Shown one piece after another: positions 23,382-36,399 of a DNA stretch of 64,000 bases. The notes beneath the pieces were generated by a model. It searched no databases, was not told where the DNA came from, and was given only the letters and a program-made list of their open reading frames with translations. Within the stretch, counting starts at the first letter, position 1. Every line of letters starts with the position of its first letter. Source of the stretch: Przewalskia tangutica. Lineage: Eukaryota; Streptophyta; Magnoliopsida; Solanales; Solanaceae. The DNA lies in assembly GCA_029844215.1 (NCBI GenBank), contig CM056726.1, forward strand, positions 33,969,001 to 34,033,000. The letters run 5' to 3'. A program made the position numbers and the translations under genes.

Positions 23382-25895
23382 TGTTATACCCCGTGGTTCG
23401 GGCCGTGCGTGTGGGGCCGTGCGAGAAATTAGAGAAACACGTTCAGGGGCCTCAGGCGCGCGAGGCGGGCAGCGCGCCAGCAGTGAAGTGCGCGAGGCTG
23501 AAGTGCGGTAGCGCGCGGGAAGCGAGGCGGCCGAAAGAGCCGGTCCGCGAGTTGCGGCGCCCAGCCGAGGCAGGAAATCAGGCGGAAAAACTTAGGAAAA
23601 GTCAGATTTTTATTTTGAAAGGGCCTGAGTGGGGGACAAGTGTCCCCCCCCATCTGATTTTCAGAATGCATGCAATATAATTGACCAAGGCTTGGTCACT
23701 TTTCCATCTTTCATCTTTACTCTCTCTCTCTCTCTCTCCAAAGCTTGAGCTCCTTCTCTCTAAAACCTCGAAGTGTTCTAGCCTAAGAAAATCTGAAAAG
23801 TTAAAGGCAAGAAGGAAGCTTGTGACTAGCTTAGAAGTGCTATTGTGGTGGTGTTCTTGGAGAAAAAGGCTAGCAAGGTGTTGGAATAAGTTTGGCTAAA
23901 ACTTAAGGTAACATTTCTTCTCTTGTAGTTGGTTTTGGGTGTTGCATGTTTAATAGGAAGAACTTGTAGTTGGAAAAATGCACTTAGAGTAGTTGCATGT
24001 AAGAAATGGGGTGTGATTATGAAAGAATTGGTTAGGGGGATTTTATGAGCATGTTGTTGCCTAAATACTACATTAGACTTGTTGGGTTAGTTGTTGTAAC
24101 TTGTGGGGCTGAATTTTTACACACCAAAGTTTAGGTGTGTAATCCCCTTGGTGTTGGTTGGTTGTTGAGCCTTAAACATGGCATTTGAGCGTAAAAAATC
24201 GACCTTGGAAAAGGTGGCAAGTATGTAGAAACAAAGGAAACGCTACCCAATTTTCCGTAGGAAATTGGTGACTTTAACTTGGAAAAATTCTGCATTGTAA
24301 TTAGAGCTTGATAAACGTATTGTGGTCATTTTAGGTTGACATACTACGTGCGGTAAATTGGACTTAGCTTGTGGATTGACCGAAGAGGTATGTGGAGCTT
24401 TCCTATCTCTTGAGCATGATTAGTTGTACCTATGTAGTACGGTAGACGTACACGATTTGGAAATCTTCGTTTGTTATAAGTATTTGATACTTGCTTCGTT
24501 TTAAAAAGAAAAGTATAAAAATCCCTTGGACTTAAGGGAATGTGTGTTACTATTGTTTAACTCTAATGTAACGACTTTATGGGGAGTTGGTTATATTAGT
24601 TTGTGAAAGTTTAATGGGGAAAGGTTTTGATGATTTGAACTTGTGGAAGGAAAATGGTTCTAAGGCATGAATTGCCTAAGGTTTTACAAGAAATGAAGTC
24701 ACTTAATTTAGAAGCTTGAGATAGTTTTAAAAGGAAATGTGACTTGTTTGAAAAGAAATCGTAACTTGATACTATGGTGATTAGTATCTTGGGATTTTTG
24801 TATAAAAAAAAGAGTTATTTTCTTAAAAGGTTAAGTACATGATACTTGGGTTAAATTCTGATTTTTATTAAAAGACATGATCGTGCCTTAGGTATACTAA
24901 AATGAGAGGATGTATTAATACTATTAATAAGAAGTTAGGTGATTCTTAACTTGCTTAAGTTATGATAGGCCGGTAGTGCTTATGTTATGTTTAATAGCCG
25001 GATGAGCTATGTTATATATATTCATATTGTTACGGGTAAACCCCGGGTTATTATTTATGCCATGGATTTGCTACCCATGATGCGAGTGCGTGACTTGTAC
25101 TCGTGCGGATCTGGACCATAGGATCCATGCGGGTGAAATAGTCCCACGCGAGTACGCGATGGTACTCATGCGGATCCACGGGATCCATGCGGGTGAAATA
25201 GTCCCGTGCGGGTGAAAGCGATCCACGACGAGGCGGATGACCTCATGCGGGTCCACATGACCTATGCGGGTGAAATAGTCCGAGTAGGATTGCTTAATGA
25301 TACTACAGGCGAGGTACCTGTTTTGATCATGAGCCTCTATTTTTATGCTATAAAATGTATACTTGTTACTCATTATTAGTAAGGCACGGTCTGACATAAT
25401 TTGGTTTTATCTATAACTTGGTGTATTTTGGACTTATGATATTACTACGAGATTTTCCGATTTTACACACTTGGTACGTTGTGTCGACCCCCTTCCTGGG
25501 GCTGCGTTCATCTGCAGTAAGGGAAAGCAGGTGGTAGATCCTCATTCCTAGGATCTTGTACTCAGGTGTCAGGAGCTCCATTTCTTCGGAGGCTCGACTT
25601 TTGGTATGGTTCTCCCTGGAGTCGTTGATATTTTGTACATTCAGGGGCATGACGGGGCCCTGTCCCGTCATAGTGTTATTCATTCTTAGAGGCCTGTAGT
25701 CTTGTCAGAACTTGGTTCGTTAAGGATGTAACTGTTCGGTTTATGTACTTTTGGGTTAGCCATTTTGGGCTAGACTATTCTATATCTTAATGGTTGTTTA
25801 TCTTGAGTTTACATTCCGCTGGTTTTCTCTGATGTTGTGTCACTAGGGTGCTCGGGTTAAGGCACCGGTCACGGGTCCGGGTTCGGGTCGTGACA
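23382..25895 (+). repeat. 5' LTR of element C (2514 bp)
   Basis: TGTTATACCCCGTGG...GGGTCGTGACA. Carries a short 15-bp form of the family palindrome, GACCAAGGCTTGGTC (23693-23707), before a CTCTCT run, and GCGGGTGAAATAGTCCC modules at 25080-25285. Confidence 0.93.
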
Positions 25896-25899
25896 AATG

Positions 25900-25911
25900 T
25901 GGTATCAGAGC
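25900..25911 (+). promoter_or_regulatory. Primer-binding site of C (initiator tRNA-Met)
   Basis: TGGTATCAGAGC starts 5 nt after the LTR end. It is complementary to the 3' end of plant initiator tRNA-Met, the usual primer for minus-strand synthesis in this group. Confidence 0.92.
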
Positions 25912-25957
25912 AGTTAATCCTCGGAAAGAGTCTACAGGCCGTATCTAGTAGAGTCTT

Positions 25958-25991
25958 GATTATCGGTGTGTTGTGCACCACATCTATAATC
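25958..25991 (+). promoter_or_regulatory. Leader hairpin with palindromic GTGCAC loop (element C)
   Basis: Arms GATTATCGGTGTG and CACATCTATAATC pair over 13 positions with one mismatch and one G-U; the loop is TTGTGCAC. The same hairpin occurs in D, E (twice) and H. The layout resembles retroviral dimerisation-initiation stem-loops; function here is inference. Confidence 0.6.
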
Positions 25992-26094
25992 GAGTGCAGG
26001 ATATTTAGGATTGGTTCCCATTCTTTCACTCTAAGATCGTGCAATAGAGTGTACTATAGGTTGAATTTCCTCCGACGTATTTTCTGTGACGCTT

Positions 26095-27400
26095 ATGTCT
26101 CCGCGCAAGTGCAACCGCAGCCCGGAAGGGCAAGCGATGAGAACTACTAGTAGGGCACCGAGGGTCACCAGCACGAGCCCGGTCACTTACGAGCAGGTGT
26201 TTGGACGGCGAAGTTCTACGACGTCGCCAACCCCAAAGAGTCGGAGGCGCAGCCGAGACGCCGAGACCATGCACTGAGCCTCCACCCAGCCGAGGCGAAG
26301 GATATGGGCTACAAGGAGATAGCCCGATTCGCCGTGATCGTGGCGACAGCGAGGATAGGTTGGAGAGCAGCGATTCGGCCAGACCGTAGTTCGCCAGTGC
26401 TACGCTAGGCGAGAGACTTTTGAGTTGCACCCACGAGTTTTATGGGTCGAGGCACGAGGATGATCCGCAGGAGTTTATCCGACGATTCTGCGAGGATCAC
26501 GAGGTGACGGGCTTGGAGACCGAGTCGGTGGTATTAGGTTCGTGACGGCCGCGGACACCGCAGCTTGGTCGTATGATTCGTGGGAACTGTCCCGGGGGGA
26601 GCATGCGCATCCAGCTGTTTGGGACGAGTTCTCAGAGGCGTTACTTGGCCATTTCTTGCCACCGCAGATGAGGAGGGCTCGGGCCGATATATTTTTGACG
26701 CTGAGACAGAAAGGGCGGACGGTCCGAATACAACGTGGAGTTTGATTCATTGGCTATGTATGTGCCGCATTGGTAGCGAACATGGAGGGCGAGTGCACCG
26801 CTATGTCACAGACTCGATGATCACTTGGCGAGTTGCTCGGGGTGGCTCTCGGTAGGCATGGACATTGCCGCGTGCGAGCACGCTCTCGGGTGTGAGAACG
26901 CAGGGCCGACGGATCGGCAGTATCAGCGAAGAGAGGCGACGCGAGGTCCTCTGGTAGTTTTAGGTAGACAACCCCAAAGAAGAAACCAGATTTGCACCAC
27001 GGTCAGGCGCTCCTCCACCATCTTCGGACGTCTGAGTATTCGAGGCGGGACGGGGTTCCAGGGCTTCGGTTTCGGAGGACCGAGTTCGGTCGGATGAGGC
27101 CACCTATGCCTCGGTGTGGTCGATGTGGTGATTGCCATTATGGGGGGTGTCGTGTTCCTCCGTGAGCTTGTTATTCTTGCGGCGGCGGGGCCATTTGAGA
27201 GAGATTGTCCGTCAGTGGCGGGAATATGATGGCTCGGTAAGCGAGTCGATGCTGGATCTTCATCGTCGATGGCGATGCGCCCGGAGGCGTGGTATTCACG
27301 GATAGGCAGCGCGGCGGTCGTGGTAGAGGTTCCATTCAACGGTCCTCGAACCGCATTTATGCTATGTCCACCGCCCGGGACCGGAGGCGCCACCGATGTC
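26095..27400 (+). pseudogene. gag of element C (capsid and zinc knuckle), frameshifted
   Basis: Starts at ATG 26095 (MSPRKCNRSPEG), matching the basic gag start of E (MPRKRNRARKGKAAR at 46359). Capsid motifs follow in different frames: HEFYGSRHEDDPQEFIRR-like near 26430-26490, and VWDEFSEALLGHFLPPQMRR at 26614-26680. The nucleocapsid region near 27110-27210 retains Cys-rich phrases (CGRCGDCHYG), but the CCHC knuckle that is perfect in H (57501-57542) is damaged here. Gag forms the particle and binds the RNA; this copy cannot encode a continuous protein. Confidence 0.8.
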
Positions 27401-30400
27401 GTCCGCGACATTGTTGGTTTCTTCTTTGTGATGTTTATGCTTTGATAGATCCGTGTTCTACCCTGTCCTATATATCTCCTCATATTCTTTGGTAGAATAG
27501 GGATAGAGCGAGTCCATAGAATCCTTTGAGGTGGCTACGTCGGTCGGTGCTTGGTGTTAGGCGGGTATATAAGGCTTGCCCGGTGATTATAGATGGTCGT
27601 CGGACTCTGCCGACTTGATAGAGTTGGACATGCGGACTTCGATGTGATTATGGGTATGGATTGGCTAGCGTCTTGCTATGCCAATGTGGACCGCAGAGAG
27701 GTTAGTTCGGTTCGGTTTCTGGTGAGCGGTTATCGAGTGGAAGGGAATCTTGCATCGTAGGGGTAGGTTTATTTCTTACCTCAAGGCTAGGAAGATGGTA
27801 CGGAAGGGTATATTTACCATTTGGTTCGTATTCGACATCACGAGTGAGATCTGGACCTTCATCGATTCCGGTGGTTAGAGAGTTTCGGACGTTTTCCCAG
27901 ACGAGCTTAGGTATCCTCATGAGAGGAGATTGAGTTTGCATCGATTTGGCACGGACACTCGACCGATATCTATCCGCCATACAGGATGGCACCCTTGAGT
28001 TGAAGGAATTGAAGGACCGGTGAAAGATTTCTTTGGAAAAGGCTTTATCGGGCCAAGTGTTTCTCCGTAGAGCACCGTGTTATTTGTAAAGAAGAAAGAT
28101 GGGGCCAGCTGCGTATGTGTATTGATTACGGTGAACAATGTAACTATCAAGAATAGATATCCTCCCGTGATTGATGATTTGTTTGACCGATTGCGAGTGC
28201 GAGATGTTTTTCCAAGATAGACTGCGTTAGGTTATCATCAAAGTGCGAGTTAGAGAGCGGATATCGAAAGCGCATTCGGGACCGGTATGGGCACTATGAG
28301 TTCGAGGTGATGTCTTTCCGGGTTGACAACGCTCGCAGATTCATGGATTTGATGAATAGGTGTTCGTGCCATTCTTGGATATGTTCGTTATAGTTTTCAT
28401 CGATGATATCTTGGTGTATTCGCGCACGAGCGGAGCATATAGATCATTTGAGGCGGTGTTGGGAGTCCTCGGGACCGGCGATTGTATGCCAAGTTCTCGA
28501 AACGCGAGTTTTGGTAGCTTCATGGCTTTCTTAGGACATGTTATCGGGCGATGGTATTCGGGTTGTCTGAAAGATCGAGGCGATCAGACTTGGCCTAGAC
28601 CACTACACCGGCAGTGCGCATCTTTTGGGCCTTGCGAGTTATTATCGGAGGTTTGTGGAGCGGTTGCTTCTATTTCAAAGACTTTGACTAAGCCGACTCG
28701 TAAGCGGCTATGTTCGATGGGCGGATACTTGTGAGAAAGTTTCGATTGCTAAAAGAAGTTGACGACCGCCCCGTTCTTACTCTTCCGGAGGTTTAGATGG
28801 ATACGTGGTTTATTGTGGCCAGCGTCGGTGTCGGGCTTGGAGTGCGTCTTGATGCGACCGCAGCAAGGTTATAGCTTATGCGTCCCGGCTTAGGAAATAT
28901 GAGAAGAACTATCCCACACATGACTTGGAGTGGCAAAGATGATTCATGCCTTGAAGATCTGGAGACATTATTTATATGGAGTTCATGGACATTTACAGAC
29001 CACAAGAGTCTCCAGTACATCTTCAGCCAGAAGGAGCTGAACTTACGGCAGAGACGGTGGTTGGAGCTACTTAAGGATTACGATATTGATATTCTGTACC
29101 ACCCAGGAAAGGCCAATGTAGTTGCAGATGCCCTTAGTCGCAGGTCGATGGGTAGTCTATCGATGTTGAGACGAGAGAAAAGGGATATGGTCAGAGAGTT
29201 ACACCAGTTAGCAAGCCTTGGGGTTCGTTTGGTTGATTCCGTTAGTAACGGAATTCGGGTCTGAGAGGTTGCCGAGTCTTCCATCGTCGAGGAGGTGAAG
29301 GGGCGGCGATATGAGGATCCGATTTTGGTACGATGCAAGTGCGGCTCTCGGGAAGAGAAGAGTCTATTTGAGGTAGCAGGATGGGGTGCTAAGATTCGAG
29401 GGCGGTTGTGTGTTCCGATGTAGCGAGACTTCGTCGGCCAGTGCAGGGAGCGGTGCTCGTTATTCGATTCATCCGGTCGACTAAGATGTACCATGACCTC
29501 AGTGCGTGTATTGGTGGGATAGGTTTGAAGAGGGCGTGGCGGTTTTGTTGCCCGATGTCCTAATTGTCGCTGAGTTAGGTTGAGCACGAAGCGGTGGGCT
29601 ATTACAGCTATTGATATTCCGATGTGGAAGTGGGAGGTGGTCAACATGGACTTTATTACGAGGTTACCTCGCACCTGGAGAGACATGATTCCATTTGGGT
29701 TATTGTTGTGGTGTGAAATCAGCCCACTTTCTTCGATCGGGCGACGTTTCACCGAGGACTATGCGGATTATATATTAGAGAGATTGTGAGATCGCGGAGT
29801 CGGTGTCGATTATATCAGATAGAAGAGCCCAGTTCACGGCTAACTTCTGGAGGTCTTTCCAGAAGGGATTAGGGACACAGGTGAGTCTCAGCACGGCGTT
29901 TCATCCTCAGACGGACGGACAGGCCGAGCGCACTATCCAGACACTTGAGGATATGCTGCGGGCTTGTGTTATTGATTTCGGGGGTAGCTGGGAGGATCAT
30001 TTACCTCTTGTGGAGTTTGCTTATAACAACAGCTACCATTCTAGTGTTCAGATGGCGCCTTATGAGGCCTTATACGGGAGGAAGTGCAGGTCACCGATAG
30101 GTTGGTTTGAAGTGGGAGAAGTGCAGTTAATCGGGCCAGATTTGGTTCAGCAGGCAGTGGATAAGGTGAAGCTTATCCAGGAGCGGTTATTGGCAGCCCA
30201 GAGTCGACAGAAATCATATGCAGATCATCGGCGTCGACACTTAGAGTTTGAGGTTAATGATTGGGTCTTTCTGAAAGTGTCACCCATGAAGGGTGTGATG
30301 AGATTTGGGAGGAAAGGAAAACTCAGCCCAAGGTACATTGGGCCGTATCAGATTGTCCGAAGAGTGGGCAAGGTTGCCTATGAGTTGGATCTGCCGTCCG

Positions 30401-30660
30401 ATCTTGAGGCGGTACATCCAGTTTTTCACGTGTCTATGTTACGGAAATGCGTTGGAGATCCGTCTAGAGTGCACCCGATTCAGGATATCCAGGTGACAGA
30501 GGAGTTGTCGTATGAGGAGAGTCCCATAGCGATACTCGATCGTCAAGTTAGACGACTCCGGACGAAGGAGGTGGCTTCCGTCAAGGTTTTATGGCGGAAC
30601 GAGAACAGAGAGGAGATGACGTAGGAAGCGGAGGATGATATGATGAAGAAATACCCACAC
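27401..30660 (+). pseudogene. pol of element C: protease, RT, RNase H, integrase, chromodomain-like tail
   Basis: Protease: DVYALIDPCSTLSYIS at about 27430 (DPGS in H). RT: frameshifted from 27620, with FIDDILVYSR at 28397-28426 carrying the catalytic Asp pair. RNase H: FTDHKSLQYIFSQKELNLRQ and VVADALSRRSMGS (28990-29160). Integrase: zinc finger damaged, first catalytic Asp at NMDFITRL (29645), then an intact frame from 29803 in which Asp at 29818 and Glu at 29926 keep the D-35-E spacing. GPY/F and chromodomain-like parts follow up to EEMT, where TGG of the usual TWE reads TAG at 30622. The tail would end at HLFPIPPGN near 30680. Confidence 0.88.
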
Positions 30661-30816
30661 TTATTCCCTATACCTCCAGGTAACCCCCTTTCCTACTGAT
30701 TGGTGTTAATTTAGTTGATTATGCTTGAGTAATGTTGTGGCTCGGGGAGCATTCTTATTTGCAAAGGAATAGTTAAGAAGATATGTTTATATTGTGTTTT
30801 GTGTAAGGCTAGAAGG

Positions 30817-30846
30817 AACATTCGGGACGAATGTTTCTAAAGAGAA
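30817..30846 (+). promoter_or_regulatory. Pre-PPT inverted repeat and damaged polypurine tract of C
   Basis: AACATTCG (30817-30824) and CGAATGTT (30828-30835) are intact. The tract reads TCTAAAGAGAATG, lacking the G-run found in B, D and H. Given how recent C is, the loss may be a sequence error. Confidence 0.7.
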
Positions 30847-31165
30847 TGTTATACCGTGGTTGTTTGTGCGTGTGGGGCCGTGCGAGAAATTAGAGAAACA
30901 CGTTCAGGGGCCTCAGAGCCGCGGCGCCAAGGCGGGTGAAGTGCGGTGGCTGAAGTGCAGCCATGGCCGGAAGCGAGGCGCACAAAGAAGAGTCGCGGTC
31001 CGAGTTGCGGCGCCTAGGCGGGAAATCAGGCGGAAAAACTTAGGAAAAGTCAGATTTTTATTTTGAAAGGGCCTGAGTGGGGGACAAGTGTCCCCCCCAT
31101 CTGATTTTCAGAATGCATGCAATATAATTGACCAAGGCTTGGTCACTTTTCCATCTTTCATCTTT

Positions 31166-31196
<31 letters not shown>

Positions 31197-33359
31197 AGCT
31201 TGAGCTCCCCCTTCTCTCTAAAACCTCAAGAAGTGTTCTAGCCTAAGAAAATCTGAAAAGTTAAAGGCAAGAAGGAAGCTTGTGACTAGCTTAGAAGTGC
31301 TATTGTGGTGGTGTTCTTGGAGAAAAAGGCTAGCAAGGTGTTGGAATAAGTTTGGCTAAAACTTAAGGTAACATTTCTTCTCTTGTAGTTGGTTTTGGGT
31401 GTTGCATGTTTAATAGGAAGAACTTGTAGTTGGAAAAATGCACTTAGAGTAGTTGCATGTAAGAAATGGGGTGTGATTATGAAAGAATTGGTTAGGGGGA
31501 TTTTATGAGCATGTTGTTGCCTAAATACTACATTAGACTTGTTGGGTTAGTTGTTGTAACTTGTGGGGCTGAATTTTTACACACCAAAGTTTAGGTGTGT
31601 AATCCCCTTGGTGTTGGTTGGTTGTTGAGCCTTAAACATGGCATTTGAGCGTAAAAAATCGACCTTGGAAAAGGTGGCAAGTATGTAGAAACAAAGGAAA
31701 CGCTGCCCAATTTTCCGTAGGAAATTGGTGACTTTAACTTGGAAAAATTCTGCATTGTAATTAGAGCTTGATAAACGTATTGTGGTCATTTTAGGTTGAC
31801 ATACTACGTGCGGTAAATTGGACTTAGCTTGTGGATTGACCGACGAGGTATGTGGAGCTTTCCTATCTCTTGAGCATGATTAGTTGTACCTATGTAGTAC
31901 GGTAGACGTACAAGATTTGGAAATCTTCGTTTGTTATAAGTATTTGATACTTGCTTCGTTTTAAAAAGAAAAGTATAAAAATCCCTTGGACTTAAGGGAA
32001 TGTGTGTTACTATTGTTTAACTCTAATGTAACGGCTTTTTGGGGAGTTGGTTATATTAGTTTGTGAAAGTTTAATGGGGAAAGGTTTTGATGATTTGAAC
32101 TTGTGGAAGGAAAATGGTTCTAAGGCATGAATTGCCTAAGGTTTTACAAGAAATGAAGTCACTTAATTTAGAAGCTTGAGATAGTTTTAAAAGGAAATGT
32201 GACTTGTTTGAAAAGAAATCGTAACTTGATACTATGGTGATTAGTATCTTGGGATTTTTGTATAAAAAAAGAGTTATTTTCTTAAAAGGTTAGAGGTACA
32301 TGATACTTGGGTTAAATTTCCGGATTTTTATTAAAAGACATGATCGTGCCTTAGGTATACTAAAATGAGAGGATGTATTAATACTATTAATAAAAAGTTA
32401 GGTGATTCTTAACTTGCTTAAGTTATGATAGGCCGGTAGTGCTTATGTTATGTTTAATAGTCGGATGAGCTATGTTATATATATTCATATTGTTACGGGT
32501 AAACCCCGGGTTATTATTTATGCCATTGATTTGCTACCCATAATGCGAGTGCGGCGCTTGTACTCATGCGGATCTGGACCATAGGATCCATGCGGGTGAA
32601 ATAGTCCCATGCGAGTACGCGATGGTACTCATGCGGATCCACAGGATCCATGCGGGTGAAATAGTCCCATGCGGGTGAAACAGTCCCATGACGAGGCGGA
32701 TGACCTCATGCGGGTCCACAGGACCTATGCGGGTGAAATAGTCCTAGGAGTAGGATTGCTTAATGATACTACGGGCGAGGTACCCTGTTTTGATCATGAG
32801 CCTCCTATTTTTATGCTATAAAATGTATACTTGTTACTCTCATTATTAGTAAGGCACAGTGCAACATAATTTGGTTTTATCTATAACTTCAGTGTATTTT
32901 GGACTTATGATATTACTACAATATTTTCGATTTACATACTTGGTACGTTGTGTCGACCCCCTTCCTGGCTGCGTTCACGCCGCAGTAAGGGAAGCGGTGG
33001 TAGATCCTCATTCCTAGGATCTTGTACTCAGGTGTCAGGAGCTCCATTTCTTCGGAGGCTCGACTTTTGGTATGGTTCTCCCTGGAGTCGTTGATATTTT
33101 GTACATTCAGGGCATGACGGGGCCCTGTCCCGTCATAGTGTTATTCATTCTTAGAGGTCTGTAGTCTTGTCTAACTTGGTTCGTTAAGGATGTAATCGCT
33201 CGGTTTATGTACTTTTGGGTTAGCCATTTTGGGCTAGACTATTCTATATCTTAATGGTTGTTTATCTTGAGTTTACATTCCGCTGGTTTTCTCTGATGTT
33301 GTGTCACTAGGGTGCCCGGGTTAAGGCACCGGTCACGGGTCCGTGTTCGGGTCGTGACA
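30847..33359 (+). repeat. 3' LTR of element C (2513 bp)
   Basis: TGTTATACCGTGG...GGGTCGTGACA, direct repeat of 23382-25895. Differences from the 5' LTR gather in the GC-rich start (30850-31030) and around CTG/CAG-rich phrases near 32940-33000, while AT-rich stretches are nearly identical. Confidence 0.93.
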
Positions 33360-33364
33360 GGAGA

Positions 33365-33542
33365 GACGACCCTAACCACACAGCTCTATCGCACGATCTT
33401 AGAGAGAGAAGAATGGAAACTAATCCTCAATGTTCTGCAGCCTCCTGATTATAGATGTGGTGCACAACACACCGATAATCAAGACTCTACTAGACACGGT
33501 CTGTAGACACTTTCCGAGGACTAACTGCTCTGATACCACTTT
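33365..33542 (-). promoter_or_regulatory. 5' leader of element D: primer-binding site and GTGCAC hairpin
   Basis: On the minus strand TGGTATCAGAGC (33527-33538) begins 5 nt from the LTR edge (33543). The leader hairpin follows at 33447-33480 with arms GATTATCGGTGTG and CACATCTATAATC. Sequence then matches Tekay leaders up to CTAAGATCGTGCGATAGAG and departs before the gag ATG would occur. This is the reverse-transcription and presumed packaging region kept by a non-coding element. Confidence 0.85.
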
Positions 33543-34239
33543 TGTCACGACCCGACCGGGCGGCCCAGTGCCTCTTGGGGCACCGCAGTACACATCGTGA
33601 GAATAGCAATGAACATACATAACACATAAACCTGTAAATAGTAAACGTCACACTTTCCGACAAGGTCGCCTTCCATAGAATATACTTAATCAAAAGTAAA
33701 ACAGTACAACTTGTTTTTACAGCCCAAACCACAAATGTGACTACAGACCTCTAGGAATAACATCTGTGACGGGACAGGGCCCCGCCATACCCCTTGAATG
33801 TACAAAAGTCTACAACCTCAGGGAATCATACCAAAAGACAAAGCCTCCGGAGAGATGGAGCTTTCCAAGAACTGAACAGTGATCCTAAGAGTGCGGATCA
33901 GCAAGCTATGTATCTCGACCTGCGGCATGAACGCAGCCCCCCGAAGGAGGTCAGTACAACAGGTACCAAGTATGTGAAACTGAAAATACTGTAATGAAAT
34001 CATAATAGTCTATATAAAGCAGGGGACATGTATGATAGCCAAACTACGGTACACAACATATACACAGTCATGTCAAGTCAGGGACTCACGCCCTCTAAGT
34101 CATCACTCAAATATAACCATAGGTCTCATGCCCACGATATCAATCATGCCCGTGGAATTCCTTCATCACTGCCGGCAGTCTATGATATAACAACACCAAG
34201 GAGTACACATGAACACTAGATCCCACCTATGTCATAAGA

Positions 34240-34590
34240 ACCGTACGGGGCAAGTACGAAGGCATAGATACCAGATCCACCCTGCATCCTCAACTGACTG
34301 GGGCAAGTACGAAAGCCAACTACCAGATCCCACCGTACCAACAATACTAATTACCTGAATCACGAAGCTGACCGGGGCAAGTACGATAGCCTCTACCAGA
34401 TCCACCCTGCGTCACGTCGCTGACCGGGGCAAGTACGCAGGCTAACCACCAGATCCGCCCTGCATCACGCAACTTCGTCCTAACACTGACCGGGGCAAGT
34501 ACGAAAGCCAACTACCAGATCCACCCTGCATCACGTCTCTGACCGGGGCAAGTACGAGGCTGATATGCGGATCCACCTGCGTGATGAACC
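34240..34590 (-). repeat. ~55-60-bp tandem repeat in 5' LTR of D
   Basis: Counterpart of 20110-20495, with cleaner unit boundaries (GACCGGGGCAAGTACG). Unit number is similar in both LTRs, so the array predates insertion of D. Confidence 0.8.
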
Positions 34591-35469
34591 TCATGGAGAG
34601 CTAGTCCATGGAATAACACTATCAACAGGGAACAAACCCTCATCATGGCCTCATACCCGTGGACCATCCATCGAGTCAGTATGCCCAAACGAAATAACAA
34701 GATAACACTTACCATGGAAGCATACTCGTGGGCCACCCAACGTGTCAGTATGTACAAACATGATCGAGAATAACTTGACCGGCCCTCCATCGAGAGACGC
34801 GGTAGCGTAAGGATACAACACTTGTACACCAAGACTATCCCAAGCAAACATAGGCAAGTTATTCACACTCAAGGTACTTTCATTCTATGCCAAAAATCCG
34901 GGTTCTAACCCCAAAGTACTACGTATTTTAACTCCTTAAAAATATTCATTTCTTTCACAAAAGTCACACGATACTAATATCCGTAGTATCAAAATAGAGT
35001 AACTATCATTTTAAGTAAACCAAAACAATGTCCATACCTTCCTTTAACACTAACTCAAGACAATACCATGTCTTTCTTTTTAACAGAAACACTTCTCCTT
35101 TTTGAAAGTCAAGTAACAATATACATTTCAAAATAGTTTAAGCCTCATAACTTCTTAAAGATATCAAGTTACCGTTTTAAATCCAATGATAAAACCATTC
35201 TTTCGTTTTCATAAAGTTGTTATAACTAACTTCCCATAAAGCTATTATAACACTTTACATTAAAAACCAACCAAGGACAACTACTCATATTTCCGAAATC
35301 AAGATAACTTTATTCTTTTAAAGACCAAGTACCCAGTACTCGCGAATGAGGTTTCACAACTTTTAACACAATTCAAGTCCTTAACATTTCATATCAAGTC
35401 ACTTAACTTTAGAACCAAATCAAGGACACAAAAAGGAAAGTCAAACTCTTTTTACACGTGTGTCTACCG

Positions 35470-35472
<3 letters not shown>

Positions 35473-35521
<49 letters not shown>
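35473..35521. repeat. (TA)n microsatellite in the 5' LTR of D
   Basis: About 24 TA units, against about 11 at the same point of the 3' LTR (near 21367-21388). The two began identical at insertion, so the tract has changed length since. Confidence 0.9.
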
Positions 35522-35523
<2 letters not shown>

Positions 35524-36399
35524 CACAAATATCATGCTCAAGAAAATAGGAAGAATTGCATACCTCTTCGGGTCAATCCACTCTCTAAGTCCAATATATA
35601 AATTCCGCACGTAGTACGTCAACCTATGATGACCACAATACTTTTATTAACCTCTAGCTACAACATAGAATATCCCAAGTGTAAAGTTACTAAATCTACG
35701 GAAAATCGGGCAGCATTTCCTTTGTTTCTATATACATTGCCACCTTTTCAAGGTCCGAATTCAACATCCAAACGCCACATTTAAGGCCCAACAATCCAAA
35801 CATTTCAAAGGGGATTACACACCTAAACTTGGATGTGTAAAATTCTGCCCCACAATGTACAACAACTAACTTAACAACTTTAAGGTAAAATTTGGGCTAC
35901 AACATGCTTACATCCTAACCTTATTCAATCCTTTCATAACCAAACCATATTTCTTACATGCACTTCTTCTAAGAGCAATATTTTCAACTACAAAATCTTT
36001 CTTCTTCACATGCAACACTAAAAACCAACAAAGGGAGAAGGAATTGTTACCTTAAAACCTTAGCCAAATATTCCAACAAATTCGCTAGCCTCTTTTCCAA
36101 GAACACCACCACAACAACCCTTACAAGCTAGCCAACAAGCTTCCTTCTTGTCCTAACTTCCCAGATTTTCCTTAAGCTTTGAATTCCTCTTGGAATTCTA
36201 GAGAGAAGTGAGAGCTTGAGCTTAGAGAGAGAGAAGGATTTGAAAGATGACCAAGTCTTCAAGACTTGGTCAACATAAAAGACATGCAAAATCAGATGGG
36301 GGGGGGACACTTGTCACCCTCCAATGGCCTTTTTAAAAGAAAATATCTGTTTTCCTCAGTTTTTCCGCCAGAAATCCCGCCTCGGCGCCGCGGCCCTGC

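Larger units (their letters stand above)
23377..33364 (+). mobile_element. Element C: full-length Tekay-type chromovirus, TSD GGAGA
   Basis: LTRs at 23382-25895 and 30847-33359 in the same orientation, with GGAGA at 23377-23381 and 33360-33364. Between them come a primer-binding site, leader hairpin, gag, protease, RT, RNase H, integrase and chromodomain-like tail in chromovirus order. By eye the LTRs differ at only about ten places over roughly 1 kb of their AT-rich middle, so insertion was recent, yet gag-pol is broken by many frameshifts. Confidence 0.93.
33543..36399 (-). repeat. 5' LTR of element D, distal part (split by element E)
   Basis: Minus-strand 3' part of the LTR, matching 19424 to about 22255. 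Contains the 55-60-bp array (34240-34590), an expanded (TA)n at 35473-35521 and the palindrome at 36249-36271. It is cut at CGGCGCCGCGGCCCTGC, where element E begins. The remainder is at 46404-46826. Confidence 0.9.

Noticed and set aside
26923..27483. 186-codon minus-strand frame opposite gag of C, and similar antisense frames opposite pol of H
   Set aside because: They are shadows of the GC-rich sense coding sequence, with no conserved motif on the antisense strand.
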